This document shows positions 23,601 to 33,352 of a stretch of DNA of 64,000 nucleotides, one piece after another; positions within the stretch are counted from its first letter, which is position 1; each line of letters starts with the position of its first letter. The notes under the pieces were generated by a model that was given only the letters and a program-made list of their open reading frames with translations, had not been told where the DNA came from and did no database searches. The stretch spans positions 3,262 to 67,261 of the forward strand of contig VXAZ01003913.1 in assembly GCA_013399875.1 (NCBI GenBank), in the 5' to 3' direction. A program made the translations under genes and the position numbers. This stretch comes from Gymnorhina tibicen. Its lineage: Eukaryota > Chordata > Aves > Passeriformes > Artamidae.

Positions 23601-25414
23601 CTGCTGTAAGATCACTGACCAATAGTTTTAGTTGTGTGTTTATATATGTCTAAATTTTTCTTCTAAAATGTAAAAGCTGCCTCAGTTGATAATTGTTTAA
23701 AAATGGACAAATCAAAACTCCAGCTATGATGGAAAACAATAATTAACCTCAATAAGAAGAGTCAAATATAAACAGATGGAGGAACATATGCTAAGTAAAA
23801 TGTAAATGTGAAGAGAAATCACTAAGACCTAGACTTTCAGATTCTCTTTTTGATTGTCTGTTACCTTAAAGAAGTTTCAAAATGTTAAGTTATAAATATA
23901 AGCAAAATTTCACCAAGTACTACAGTAGTGAAACAATGTAATTTGCCCAAGTAGATAAGGCCCCAGAAGTAATGAACCTTAAAAGGTACCCCAAGTGTGT
24001 TCTGTAATGAGGACAAAATATGATAAACAAAAATGCTGTACCTCATTATGGCAAGCCTATCTTATCTATCAATCTCCTATTAATCAATATTTCAATTTGA
24101 ACATATTCATGATAATTTTCAGCTACTGTTTCTTCTAAAGTAATTTAAAAAACAGAAGTCCAACTTTCACCAACTTTGCAGATACAGATACAGTATTAAA
24201 CAAGAAAACCAGTGAGGAGAAATAATAATATATTAAAAAATTACAAGAAAAAAACCCACAAACAAATAAACAAAAAAAAATCCCACCAAAAGAAGCCCAA
24301 ACCACATCTGTTTTCTGCTTATTTTCTTGAACAAGTTTTTCACTAATTCTCCTTTGTTCTGAGGACTGGAATGATGGTTTCTTGATAGTCAAAAACACAG
24401 GGTCCAAATTTGATTCCATTAGATGAATAAAAAGGGGATTGCTCTTTTTTTATTTTTCTTGTCTGTTCTTCAGTCTTTGTTTTTTAAACTATTGATTCTC
24501 TTGAAAAAGAGGGAGGAGACCCAAACAAATGAACAATTAGTTAAAATTTCATCTTTGACTTGGCAAATATTTTGGATATAGATTATTCTGTGAGAGGGAA
24601 GGAATCATAAAACACTCTTCACTCTCATTAACAGTTGCAAAAGCTTAGAGTATGAAGAAATACTGGATATGTTAATTCCTGTAATTTAATTAACACTACT
24701 GATTTCCATTACCATCCTCCTCACAGTTAGCAGGTACACATTCATCTCTCACCTCCAATGAGAAATAGATACCTTTAGGAAAGAGATTAAAAAGTCAAGT
24801 GTTGGAGCCCTGCAGCCCATAGTTATGGGCCCATGCTGATTTCAATGAGCAATTAGAAATTGTCTCTGTTATGTTACCCTGTGTACACATTTTTGTGAAG
24901 TGTATAAATCTTACTTCAAAAGATTCACAGTGGATTTTCATTTCATGTAGAGCATTTATTCTCCAAAGCTAGTTTCGGTCTTCTATTAAATAAGTATTGA
25001 AAATTCCTTTACAAAAGGTTATAAAACTTTAGCATGATTCTGTTATAAACAGAAGTAGCGGAAATGAGCAGTTCTGAAACTATCTGAAATCAAAGAAATT
25101 CAGTGTTAATCAATAAAGTTAAGAGGAGAATTTCAAACATGTTGCTTCTGCTATGTGAAGCAACAGAGCTGACATCATTTCATGTATCAGGGTAATTTAT
25201 TCTATACCATTGAGTGAGATTGTGAGAAAAAAATCACATTTTTCTTGCTTTTCTTTTTCTTTCATCTCTATGAACTCAAGCGTAAAGCCATTCTTGGACA
25301 TAATTGTGTTTCCCTCTTGATGCTTTACCATTTGGGATTAACACATAGAATTGAAAAGGGTCTGGCTTAACAACTTTGGATCCTTGCTATCATAGATAAT
25401 TGTCACACATAATC
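20691..25414. other. AT-rich noncoding segment
   Basis: About 4.7 kb with no supported gene or transposon. It holds one perfect 23-bp tandem duplication (23428-23473, listed separately), several A/T runs and an A-rich stretch at 24240-24290. ORFs are below 95 codons and unremarkable. GC content rises only at the edge of the following LTR. Confidence 0.6.
23428..23473. repeat. 23-bp perfect tandem duplication
   Basis: The unit beginning TAATTTCAATCC and ending CCTCTCTA lies at 23428-23450 and again, identical, at 23451-23473. No divergence between the copies implies a recent duplication. Confidence 0.96.
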
Positions 25415-26816
25415 CATTTTGTGGTGGTTTAGCAGTTTAGAACACTTGGTTTGTAGGGACACAAGAAAAAAACAGCTGCTCAAACCTTCTGTGACCAGCA
25501 CAGAGCCAAATAGCTCATGGGCAGGTTGCTAGACCAATGGGACAGGCTGGTAACGCCTCTGTGATGACGTATTTTAAGGAAGGAGGAAGTGCAAGAAGTT
25601 CCTTTTGTTCCTGCTTCCCCACTGAGGGGTGGCAAGGGGGGCGCCCCCCGGACCTGTCCCAGAGCGGGAGCGGGCCCAGGCTCCCCAGCACGGCAGCCAA
25701 GGAGGAGCCGCCCCAGAGCTGCAGGCAGCCTTGAGCAGCCGCGCAGCCGGAACCGCGTGGTGTGAGTCTCTGCAGCTGGCGCAGCCCGCGCGAGGCTGAC
25801 AGGCCTTTCCATGCAGCTGGCACAGCTCATGCCAAACTGAGGAAAAAACACCACACAGACAGCATCGAGAGACATGGCGAGTCTTTCTCTTATGCAGAGC
25901 CCGGACAAGATCAACTTCTCAGCTGAAAACTTACAGATGCCAACTTTCTTCTAAGTCAGAGAGAGAAGAAAAGTGAGATCACGTGAGAAGAAGAAACATG
26001 GCGACGCCAAGGTCGGTAAGGGAAGAGAGAGAGAGCGGAGGTGCTCCCAGCACTGGAGCTGAAGTTCTCCTGCAAGCCATGGTGAGGACTATAATACAGC
26101 AAATTATTTTTCCCTATAATTCATGAGATGAGGTACATGGCAGGGTGCAGAGATCCATGTGCAGCCTGTGAAAAAAGTGCTCACGCCAGAGCCTATAGAT
26201 GCTGTGACAGGCCTTTAGAGATTTGGAGAGCCTTTGCTTTCAGGCTGGAATAGCTCATCCTTAAAAGACTAAAACCCCATGACTATTATGAACCATGCCA
26301 GCAGTTGTGGGAAGACTGCAAGATTCGTGGGAGGGATTTTTTCACTGCAGCAGATTCAGGCAGACTGTTGTTTGTGAAGTTTGAAACCACACTAGAGAAG
26401 TTCGCCAAGAACTATATCCTGTGAGACAGATGCCAAGGCACAGCAGAAGAAACTCTTTTCCTTAAACACAAAGACTCTTAAGAAATGAAACACTGACCAA
26501 AACCCCATGTTTGTTTCCCTTGCACAGTTTGGTGGAAAGAGGGAGGTACTGGAAGAGAAAGCTGTTCTGAAACTTTGCTTTAGTTTCTCATTATTTTTTT
26601 TTACTTTTAATTCTGTTAGTAATAAATTTTCTTTGTACTGTTTAAGTTTGAACCTGTTTTGCCTTGAAGTTTTTCTGTTTTCCTCAATAATCCTTATTTC
26701 ACCTCATGAAAATGACATTTCAATTTCTCGTTTCTCTGCTTAGCTATAGCAGAGGCAAAAAAGTGAATTGTTTTCATGGTGCTGGTGCCTAACCAGCATC
26801 AAACCACCACACATTT
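25415..26816 (+). mobile_element. Complete solo LTR (1392 bp) with 5-bp target duplication
   Basis: The LTR spans 25420-26811, starting TGTGGTGGTTTAGCAG and ending CATCAAACCACCACA, so the outer 11 bases (TGTGGTGGTTT / AAACCACCACA) are perfect inverted repeats. It is flanked by the identical pentamer CATTT at 25415-25419 and 26812-26816. A 5-bp duplication is typical of class III (ERVL-like) elements. Inside, in plus orientation, are a TATTTTAA TATA-like box at 25570-25577, a CpG-rich stretch about 25620-25800, a GTAAG splice-donor-like site at 26016, and an AATAAA polyadenylation signal at 26621-26626. There is no second LTR and no coding region, hence solo. The part at 26005-26095 resembles, inverted, 44425-44520 of the family A LTR. 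The 144-codon minus-strand ORF at 25480-25914 is a by-product of high GC. Confidence 0.92.
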
Positions 26817-27198
26817 ATGAAACAATTTTAAGAATAATTAGAAGTAAGTTTGTTTGTTTTTCACTGCTGCTGCTAGAAAGCTATTACAAATCCTAGTTCC
26901 TCTGTTTCTTAGAAATTACTTTATCCTTAACGCTGGGACTGCATTTGAATGCCCTCAAATAATGTGCAAAAGGTTAACATGCTATTACTGAAGCAATGTA
27001 TTCTATCTCCTATTTACCTATGTTGGTTTTGATTTTTTTTCCGGATTGTTCTCTCTTTCAAAAAAAAAAAAATTAATTTAAGAAATGTGGTACTAATCTC
27101 AATTTATTTTTATTACTTCTTAAGTTTCATATTCATAAGGAAAAAGCTAGCATAGTCTTATCCTGGTTATTCATTTTCAAATCTTTGCACAATACCTC
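26817..27198. other. Spacer between two LTRs
   Basis: About 380 bp of AT-rich sequence with an A run near 27061-27072. Nothing further seen. Confidence 0.6.
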
Positions 27199-28199
27199 TG
27201 TACTGGGTAGGCCCAGCAAGGTTTAGGTTATGGGTGGTACAGCAGTGGCTTCTGTGAGAAGCTGACTGAAGCTTCCCCTGTGTCCAACAGAGTCAATGCT
27301 GTGTGGGTCCAAGACTGATCCCTCACTGGCCAAGACTGAGCTCATCAGCAATTATGGTAGTGCCTCTCAGAAGACAGAATTCAAAGAGAAAAAATCTGCT
27401 GTCTGATGAACAGACTGCAACCCCCATTTCACATTCCCCTGTGCTGCCTGAGGAGGAGGTGGTAGAGAATTCAGGAGAGAAGTTGAGCCTGGGAAGAAGG
27501 GAAGGACTGTAAGGAACCGATGCCTTAGGTTTTAACTTTCATATTTTTCAAATCCTGTATTGCCTAGTGTGTAACTGAAGTTTCTTGTAGCTTGCTAGCT
27601 GCTGTTCTCTTATGCCAGATAGACACAACAAAGCTTCTCTGAGCTTTTTATTCAAGGACACTCAGATTGTCCTAGGCCCAAAGGTGTAAACTACAGCCAC
27701 GAGACAGGTGGAGAAATTGAAGAAATTACATCACTAGCTAAAGTTTTAATTGGTGAGTTTATGTTGATATGCAAATAGACCAAACCTATAAAAGTGTGAA
27801 GAACTCGTGACTTGCCGTCCATCTTGGGGTCCATTTTGGAAATAGCCTCTGGCTCCCTAGGGCGTACCTTGGAAGGCCTTTCAAATAAATACCTACCTTA
27901 ATTCCCCTACTCCTGTCTAGTCTCTGTTTCTAGGTAGCCACTCAAAGCATCAGAACAGTGGGTGAAAATGTTTTAAGGTTTATTTTTCCTTACTCCAGTA
28001 TGATAGGTAATACATTAGATTAACTTCCCCAAGTCGAGTCTGTTTTGCCCACAATGTTAACTGGTGAGTGATCTCTCCCTGCCCTTACCTCAACCCACAA
28101 GCCTATTGTGGTATCTTCTCTCCTGTGTCCAGCTGAATAGGGGAGTGGAAGAGTGGCTGTGGTGGGCACCTGGCATCCAGCCAGGGTCAATCCACCAAA
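27199..28199 (+). mobile_element. Family A LTR, plus orientation, split by a nested LTR
   Basis: The left part (27199-27507) starts TGTACTGGGTAGGCCCAGC and matches the reverse complement of the right end of the copy at 43874-44776 (GGCTTCTGTGAGAAG; CACTGGCCAAGACTGAGCTC). The right part (about 27953-28199) starts GTGGGTGAAAATGTTTTAAGG and ends CCAGGGTCAATCCACCA, matching the reverse complement of 9097-9300 including TTCCCCAAGTCGAGTC and GGTGAGTGATCTCTCCCTG. Between them lies a different LTR. Compared with the other copies, most of the diverged GCTCCAG-type internal units are missing (junction near 27380-27400), so this copy also carries an internal deletion. No target duplication could be recognised at the outer ends. 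Confidence 0.82.
27508..27952 (+). mobile_element. Nested solo LTR inside family A LTR
   Basis: This roughly 445-bp segment interrupts the family A LTR at a point where that family is otherwise continuous. It begins TGTAAGGAACCGATGCC and ends near AAAGCATCA, with a TATAAAAG box at 27787-27794 and an AATAAA polyadenylation signal at 27884-27889 about 95 bp downstream, followed by a short U5-like stretch (CTGTCTAGTCTCTGTTTC). That spacing is what a compact gamma- or beta-retroviral-type LTR would show. Flanks GGAC (27504-27507) and GAAC (27953-27956) could be a 4-bp target duplication with one mismatch; the exact ends are therefore tentative. A 4-bp duplication would suit a class I element. Confidence 0.72.
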
Positions 28200-28509
28200 A
28201 TCACCTTTAAAAATATTTTCAGGATACCACTTCCCAAGATACAACTCCTACTCATTGAGTTGTTTAGTATATATTAGGCTTTCAGTGTTCCATAGTAAAG
28301 TTTAATTGGCTGTCAGGATCTTTCTGGAGTAAACTAATGTGTTGCCTCCAAAGCAAAACTTGGGTCTGATTCTTCAGAGTTTGCTCTAGAAACCATCTCC
28401 AAGGGTTGTTGTGGTGTGTTTTGGTGGTAAATGCCACAACCTTCCCAAAAGTGTCCCTGCAGGCAGCTGCCTCGGTCTGCCAGTAGAGCAGCGGGCACTG
28501 CAAGAGGAT
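28200..28509. other. Unassigned spacer between LTRs
   Basis: About 310 bp between the family A LTR and the next, minus-strand, LTR. If the next LTR belongs to a partial provirus, its minus-strand 3' side, i.e. this spacer, is where internal sequence would lie; short minus-strand ORFs (28282-28503; 28334-28531) cross it but show no recognised retroviral motif. Confidence 0.5.
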
Positions 28510-28999
28510 TGCCGGTCGCCCCTCGGATCACCCTGATAAAACCCAGGATTCACTCTGGCGAAATAAGCTGACAATAAAAGAGTTGGGAAGGGTCTCCGTA
28601 TGAGGTTCCATAGGAGGGTTTATTGCAGCCACTTTCATGACGTGTTTCAGGGACGGAGACAAAATGGAGGCCAAAGGACAAGGCTTATACATGGGGGGAA
28701 GAGGGGAGGAGAGAACATCAGGGCCAATGGTCTGTGAGCACAGGGGCGGTACAAAGGTGGGACTAGGGTAAGGAAACCAATAGGAATATTGCAAGGGCGG
28801 GACTAAGGAACGAGGGCCAATGGGAGAGCAGGGAAAGGAGAACATTCTATGGTACAGACATATATGGGAGAAAGGGGCAGGGAAGCTTACAAATCAATCA
28901 GGGGAACAGAACTGGGGTACATTAACATAACACTGCATCTTAGGAGAAGCCTTTCCCTGTATTCTAATTTGGGGAGGATTTAGCAACTGACCCACCACA
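28510..28999 (-). mobile_element. LTR, minus orientation
   Basis: Read on the minus strand, this starts TGTGGTGGGTCAGTTGC (plus-strand end at 28999) and shows promoter-like order: several CCAAT/ATTGG boxes (plus-strand CCAATGG near 28732 and 28811, CCAATAGG near 28778), GC-rich GGGCGG blocks, a TATA-like TGTATAAGCC (plus strand GGCTTATACA at 28682), then an AATAAA polyadenylation signal (TTTATT at 28619-28624) and a U5-like GC-rich end with TGCCGGTCGCCCC near 28510. The layout resembles the class II-type LTR at 32734-33346, though the sequence differs. Its 3' boundary is uncertain (28500-28510) and no target duplication was found. Short ORFs here are incidental. Confidence 0.75.
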
Positions 29000-31900
29000 C
29001 CGGGTGGTATAGATGAAACTGCACCACAACTGGTTGCTTTGTCCTGTGTGGTGCTATAGCATCCATTAACTCTCTCTTGTGTTCTCATGAACATACAGAC
29101 TTTCATTTTCATGCAATGAAAATATTAGCCTGATAATATGCAGTACTGTTCTTATGTTGATTAAAGCGGAAGGAAACATACATGAAAAGGAAAACAATAT
29201 CCATCCCTACTGTGTGAGGACATTTCAAGTGGGCAACTTCTACACAACTCAGCGGTCACTAACCAGAGAGGACGTTGTTAACATCTGCCTTAGGAGTGTT
29301 TGTTTTCTCGTGTTTGTCACAAATAAAGTTATTAAAAGGCAATTGGATTTTACTAGAGAACTCAGTTGGGAAGTAGTTCAAGGATGTTTCCCCATTTGAA
29401 ACTACTTTTTTGAGAAGTGATTTTCATTCATTCATTCATTTATTCATTCATTCATTTATTCATTCATTTATTCATTCACTGATTCATTCATTCATATATC
29501 ATACGGTACCCTGATGTTTTGTAGTATTAATTTTTAAACCAGAATATCATACTTTCAAACATCTGATAAATGTCCGGTATTATTAGATATACACTTCTAA
29601 TTTTAACAACAATTTTATTTCTAGCATCAAGAAATGAAATAAAGTTTGACAAGAGCCATTTTCCATAAAAATGTATTAGCACATGATTATATCCATGTAC
29701 TTGATTCTTCAATCAATTTAATTCATTGACTCCTTTTCATTGTTTTCCTTTGGATTTTCTCAGACTAAATGTTACACTTACCTGATCATGCTACTTGTTT
29801 TGTTCATTTGGTCTTAATTGGCCTAATAAAATATCTCTATAATTCCTTGATATACTCAGATATATACAAAACAAAGATAGACAAACTGCAGATCTCTTTA
29901 AGTTAACTTTTTTTGGTCTCTGATAGTAAGGCAGACTTTAGCAGAAGTTGTTGTCCTTACACATAGAAGTACCCTGTTTTGTCAATACAAAGATTTATTT
30001 TAAGTAGTGAACATTGTTTTCTCTGTATATTTCAGGTTTTATTTCTCAGTCATTTACTTTGTATTTTGATTAATTTTGGGAAATTAAAACTTCTGAAAAG
30101 TAGATATATGTGAGCAGATTACTTTGTGTATAAAATTCAAGCCATGATCTTGTTCCTATATATAAACTCATGACTTCTATTGTTTTTGTCATCCTCTCAG
30201 GCTTGCTGAACAAGTTGTAATTCATAATCTGAACATTTCAATCACTCACATCCTCTCTCCAGATTCCATCAATACCACTCATATCAAATTTATTCTAATT
30301 AATAAGGAATTTGAGTACCTCATGAATGTTTTCCAGATTACTAAAACTTCACAATAAACAAGTGAAAAACTTCATTATCTTGGACAAATTGCTGCAATGT
30401 GCTCACAAGCAGGCAAAGTTTGCATCTGCCTCTCATATTTAACTTTAAATTAAATGCAATGGGTAGATTTTTATTTCCACTTAGGATCAAATGTGCTACT
30501 TTAACCTGATTGTATCTAGTCTTTAATTTGTATACATTTTTCCTATGTCCATATGTATGTATCTACAGATAGATCATCTTGCTGTGGCGTGACCTGAAAG
30601 CACAAAATTACCCTTCAAGTACAGCAATATAAGTTCAATATAAGCAATCAAACCAGACAGGTTTTTTTTTCCTCCAGTGTTCATCTCTTTATATCTCCTA
30701 TTTCAATGGACAGCAAGCACAGGATAGACATTTAAAACACACACTTTCATCTTCAATTCACATAGTGTCTCTTTGAAATTATGCCACATATGGAATATGT
30801 GCAAGCTACATCCTGATCTGAAGCTCCAGCAAACCATGAAAACCCTACATTTCACTGAAGCAAATTGCCTATTTTAATTGAAGATTTCTTTTTTTTTTTT
30901 TTAATGAAGATGTGGGAATGATGAATATTTGCTGCTGAAACTGTATAAAAACCCCAGAACTTTAAAAGCTCATGCACTCCTCAGTGGTCCAGAGCACTGT
31001 GTGAAACCTTCAAGGAATAACTGACGGAAGTTAAAGCAGTCTCTGTGTAATCCATGAGTCTTTTTGTGCTATGATCTTTTCCTAAACTCAATCCAAAAGG
31101 AATGTGAGAAATTCTAACTCCCAACCACAGAGCCTTCTTAAATTAGGCTGCAGAGAATTGTGATTCCAGCTCTCAAAGTCCCCTGGGTATGCACTGTGGC
31201 AAAAGCAAGGGGCTGTAAAACTCTTCTCGCCAGAGGAATGGGCAGGCAAGGGTGGAGAGCACGGCTGAGGAGTGGAGACATAAAAGTGCTGTAGGTGCCT
31301 CTGCCGGGGAACAAATTCAGCTGCAGTTCCAACTTAGGCAAGCGGGAACAAAATACAAAGATAAAAGTAGAAGGAGGGGTTGAAAGCGGCACCTAGGTGG
31401 GAATCTTGGGGGCAGTCAAGAAAAGTAGTACACTAAGCAGAAATGAAAGTACAGCCTTGATGGGGAAGACAAAGACCTTGAACACAACTAAAGGGATGGT
31501 AGGCAGTGAAAGAATTTTAATTGGGGAGTTTCATGGCCTGAGTTTCAGGAGATAAAACTGACTTTCACAGCAGCATTCTGGAAGGATTTAAGGGGAACAA
31601 AGCAAATAGCTTGGCTTTTATCATAACCTGTGCAATGGTTAAATGGAATTTTATGTACATCTGTTATCCTTAGCTTTATAATGATTTTTTAAAAGACTTG
31701 GGGAGGGGTAAAAAGAGAGAAATTTTCATCTGTGCTATGTGAAGGATATATTCTGAGGGACAGAGGGTTGTCTTTATAAGCTGATCATCAGAGCTAAAAA
31801 TATTCAAGATTTGAAAATGTTGTCCAGCACAGAAATGAAGTCCCAAGTAAACAAAGAAAGCTCAGCATGGAGGGTAATAAACTCCTTCCAAATTGTATCA

Positions 31901-32727
31901 TGTTCAAAGTAGATCATGATCTTGTTTTATAAATCTAGTCCTGCCAAAAATGCACAATAAAATCTGGACCCACTTTGCTAAAGTAATTCTATTACTGTCA
32001 GCTCAAATAAACTTTTGAATTTTTTCCCTGAAAGTCTATACATAGTGCATTTTTCATGTAAAAATATACATTACTTTTTACACTGTAATATTAATGAATA
32101 TTCTACAATTCAAGAAAAACTCTGCTTATGATAATACACATATTTGATAGTCTATAGTGTTTATGAAATGAAGGCAACACTGGAGTTTTAAGTTAATTAA
32201 CAGTCTTCAGATAGGTTGCTGACTGAATCGTACAATTTCTGTGTTAACACACCAGATAGTTAAGGACTTCTAGTGTAACACATAGGACTTCCAAATTCAT
32301 ACACTCCAAAAGCATGCTCATGTTTCACCTTAGAGCAGCTTTACTATGGAAGATTTGTTAAAATCAAAGGCATTTAAAAATTAAAGTTTGCCATTGTCTT
32401 AAAAGTGATAGAGTAATCATTCAGAAAAAAAAATTACATTAGCAATAGAGAGGATCTGTACATCTATCAAAAGGCATCTTTGTAAGGGTTACACTTATAT
32501 CCATTCCAAAGAGACAACATTTTGCAAATATTATGTCTGTGGCTGCCCTTGTTATAAAAGTGGCAGGAAGAGCTCAGCCTCTTTGAAAGCTTCCTGGAGC
32601 CTTTATATCTCATATCTTTGTCTCTTATTTTGGGCTTGCTGTGAAAATCTCAAGAAAGAGTTATGATTTCACTTCAGAGCTCAAATACATTTTGTGATTG
32701 TGAGGCATTAACAACAATAACAACAAA
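29000..32727. other. AT-rich noncoding segment
   Basis: About 3.7 kb without a supported gene. It contains an imperfect CATT array (29422-29494), a 14-T run (30889-30902), and a somewhat GC-richer block at 31130-31420 whose minus strand carries an 84-codon ORF without recognised features. A TATAAAAG box lies at 32553-32560 but with no downstream coding evidence. Confidence 0.6.
29422..29494. repeat. Imperfect (CATT)n microsatellite
   Basis: About eighteen copies of a tetramer CATT, interspersed with TATT variants and one CACTGATT interruption, run from 29422 to 29494. The variants spaced through the array indicate an older, decaying microsatellite. Confidence 0.95.
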
Positions 32728-33352
32728 GTAAGTTGTGGCGGTGTGCCCTGTTGCACCTGAGTTGCCTCAGGCGATCACCTGGTATGACGAAGTCCCCGGG
32801 GACACCGCCCGAGAATTTACCACTTTCTCCTCCCGTTAGAATGTCAGTCACCCAGTTGTACCCACCCCTGTTCCACCCCTGAGCTGTCGGTTGCCACCCC
32901 TTATACCCACCCCCTTGCCAATCAAGGGACCCTTCTGGAAAGTTCCCCCTGGTTCACCCCTTGATTGGTTCCCTGTTGATCCGTTTCCCCATTGGTTGTT
33001 TTTGTCCAATCCTGTCTCCCTACTCCTATTCCTTGTATCCCGATTGGTTCATTCCTGATCCCCATGTAACCTATAAATATAAGTGGCAGTCTGCCATTTT
33101 CTGTCTTTGGTGCGTGGACCCCTTCGAGCTAATAAGGGCTTCGGAACTCCACCCAAAGACCTCTCCTGCCCCTTTGTCTCTGGCGGCTCCCGCGTCGCTC
33201 CCCCCGCCTTCTACCAACACTGCTACAGCACTCCCCAGTGCTACTACAGGCGAGGACGCTCTCCGATGCTGTCGCGGCTGTCGCTTCGGAGCCTCCTCTG
33301 CCCCGGACGGGGGCAGCCCTCTCTCCAACACCCCAGGGCCGCGACAGTAAGT
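32728..33352 (+). mobile_element. Solo LTR (613 bp) with perfect 6-bp target duplication
   Basis: The LTR spans 32734-33346, from TGTGGCGGTGTGCCC to AGGGCCGCGACA, and is flanked by GTAAGT on both sides (32728-32733 and 33347-33352). A 6-bp target duplication is characteristic of class II (ERVK, betaretrovirus-like) elements. The body has at least five CCAAT/ATTGG boxes between about 32918 and 33050, a TATAAATA box at 33072-33079, and a CpG-rich region from about 33130 to the 3' end. Many CpGs are retained, which, with the perfect duplication, suggests a fairly recent insertion. There is no internal retroviral sequence, so it is a solo LTR. ORFs of 77-129 codons across it are GC-driven and not genes. 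Confidence 0.94.

Noticed and set aside
25480..25914. 144-codon minus-strand ORF
   Set aside because: Inside the CpG-rich part of the 1.39-kb solo LTR, antisense to its transcription direction; no recognised protein.
32553..32560. TATAAAAG box as a host gene promoter
   Set aside because: No CpG-rich sequence, initiator or downstream coding evidence; an isolated TATA word is common in AT-rich DNA.
32961..33350. 129-codon ORF and overlapping ORFs on both strands
   Set aside because: They lie inside a solo LTR with clear ends and target duplication; GC-rich, stop-poor sequence explains them.
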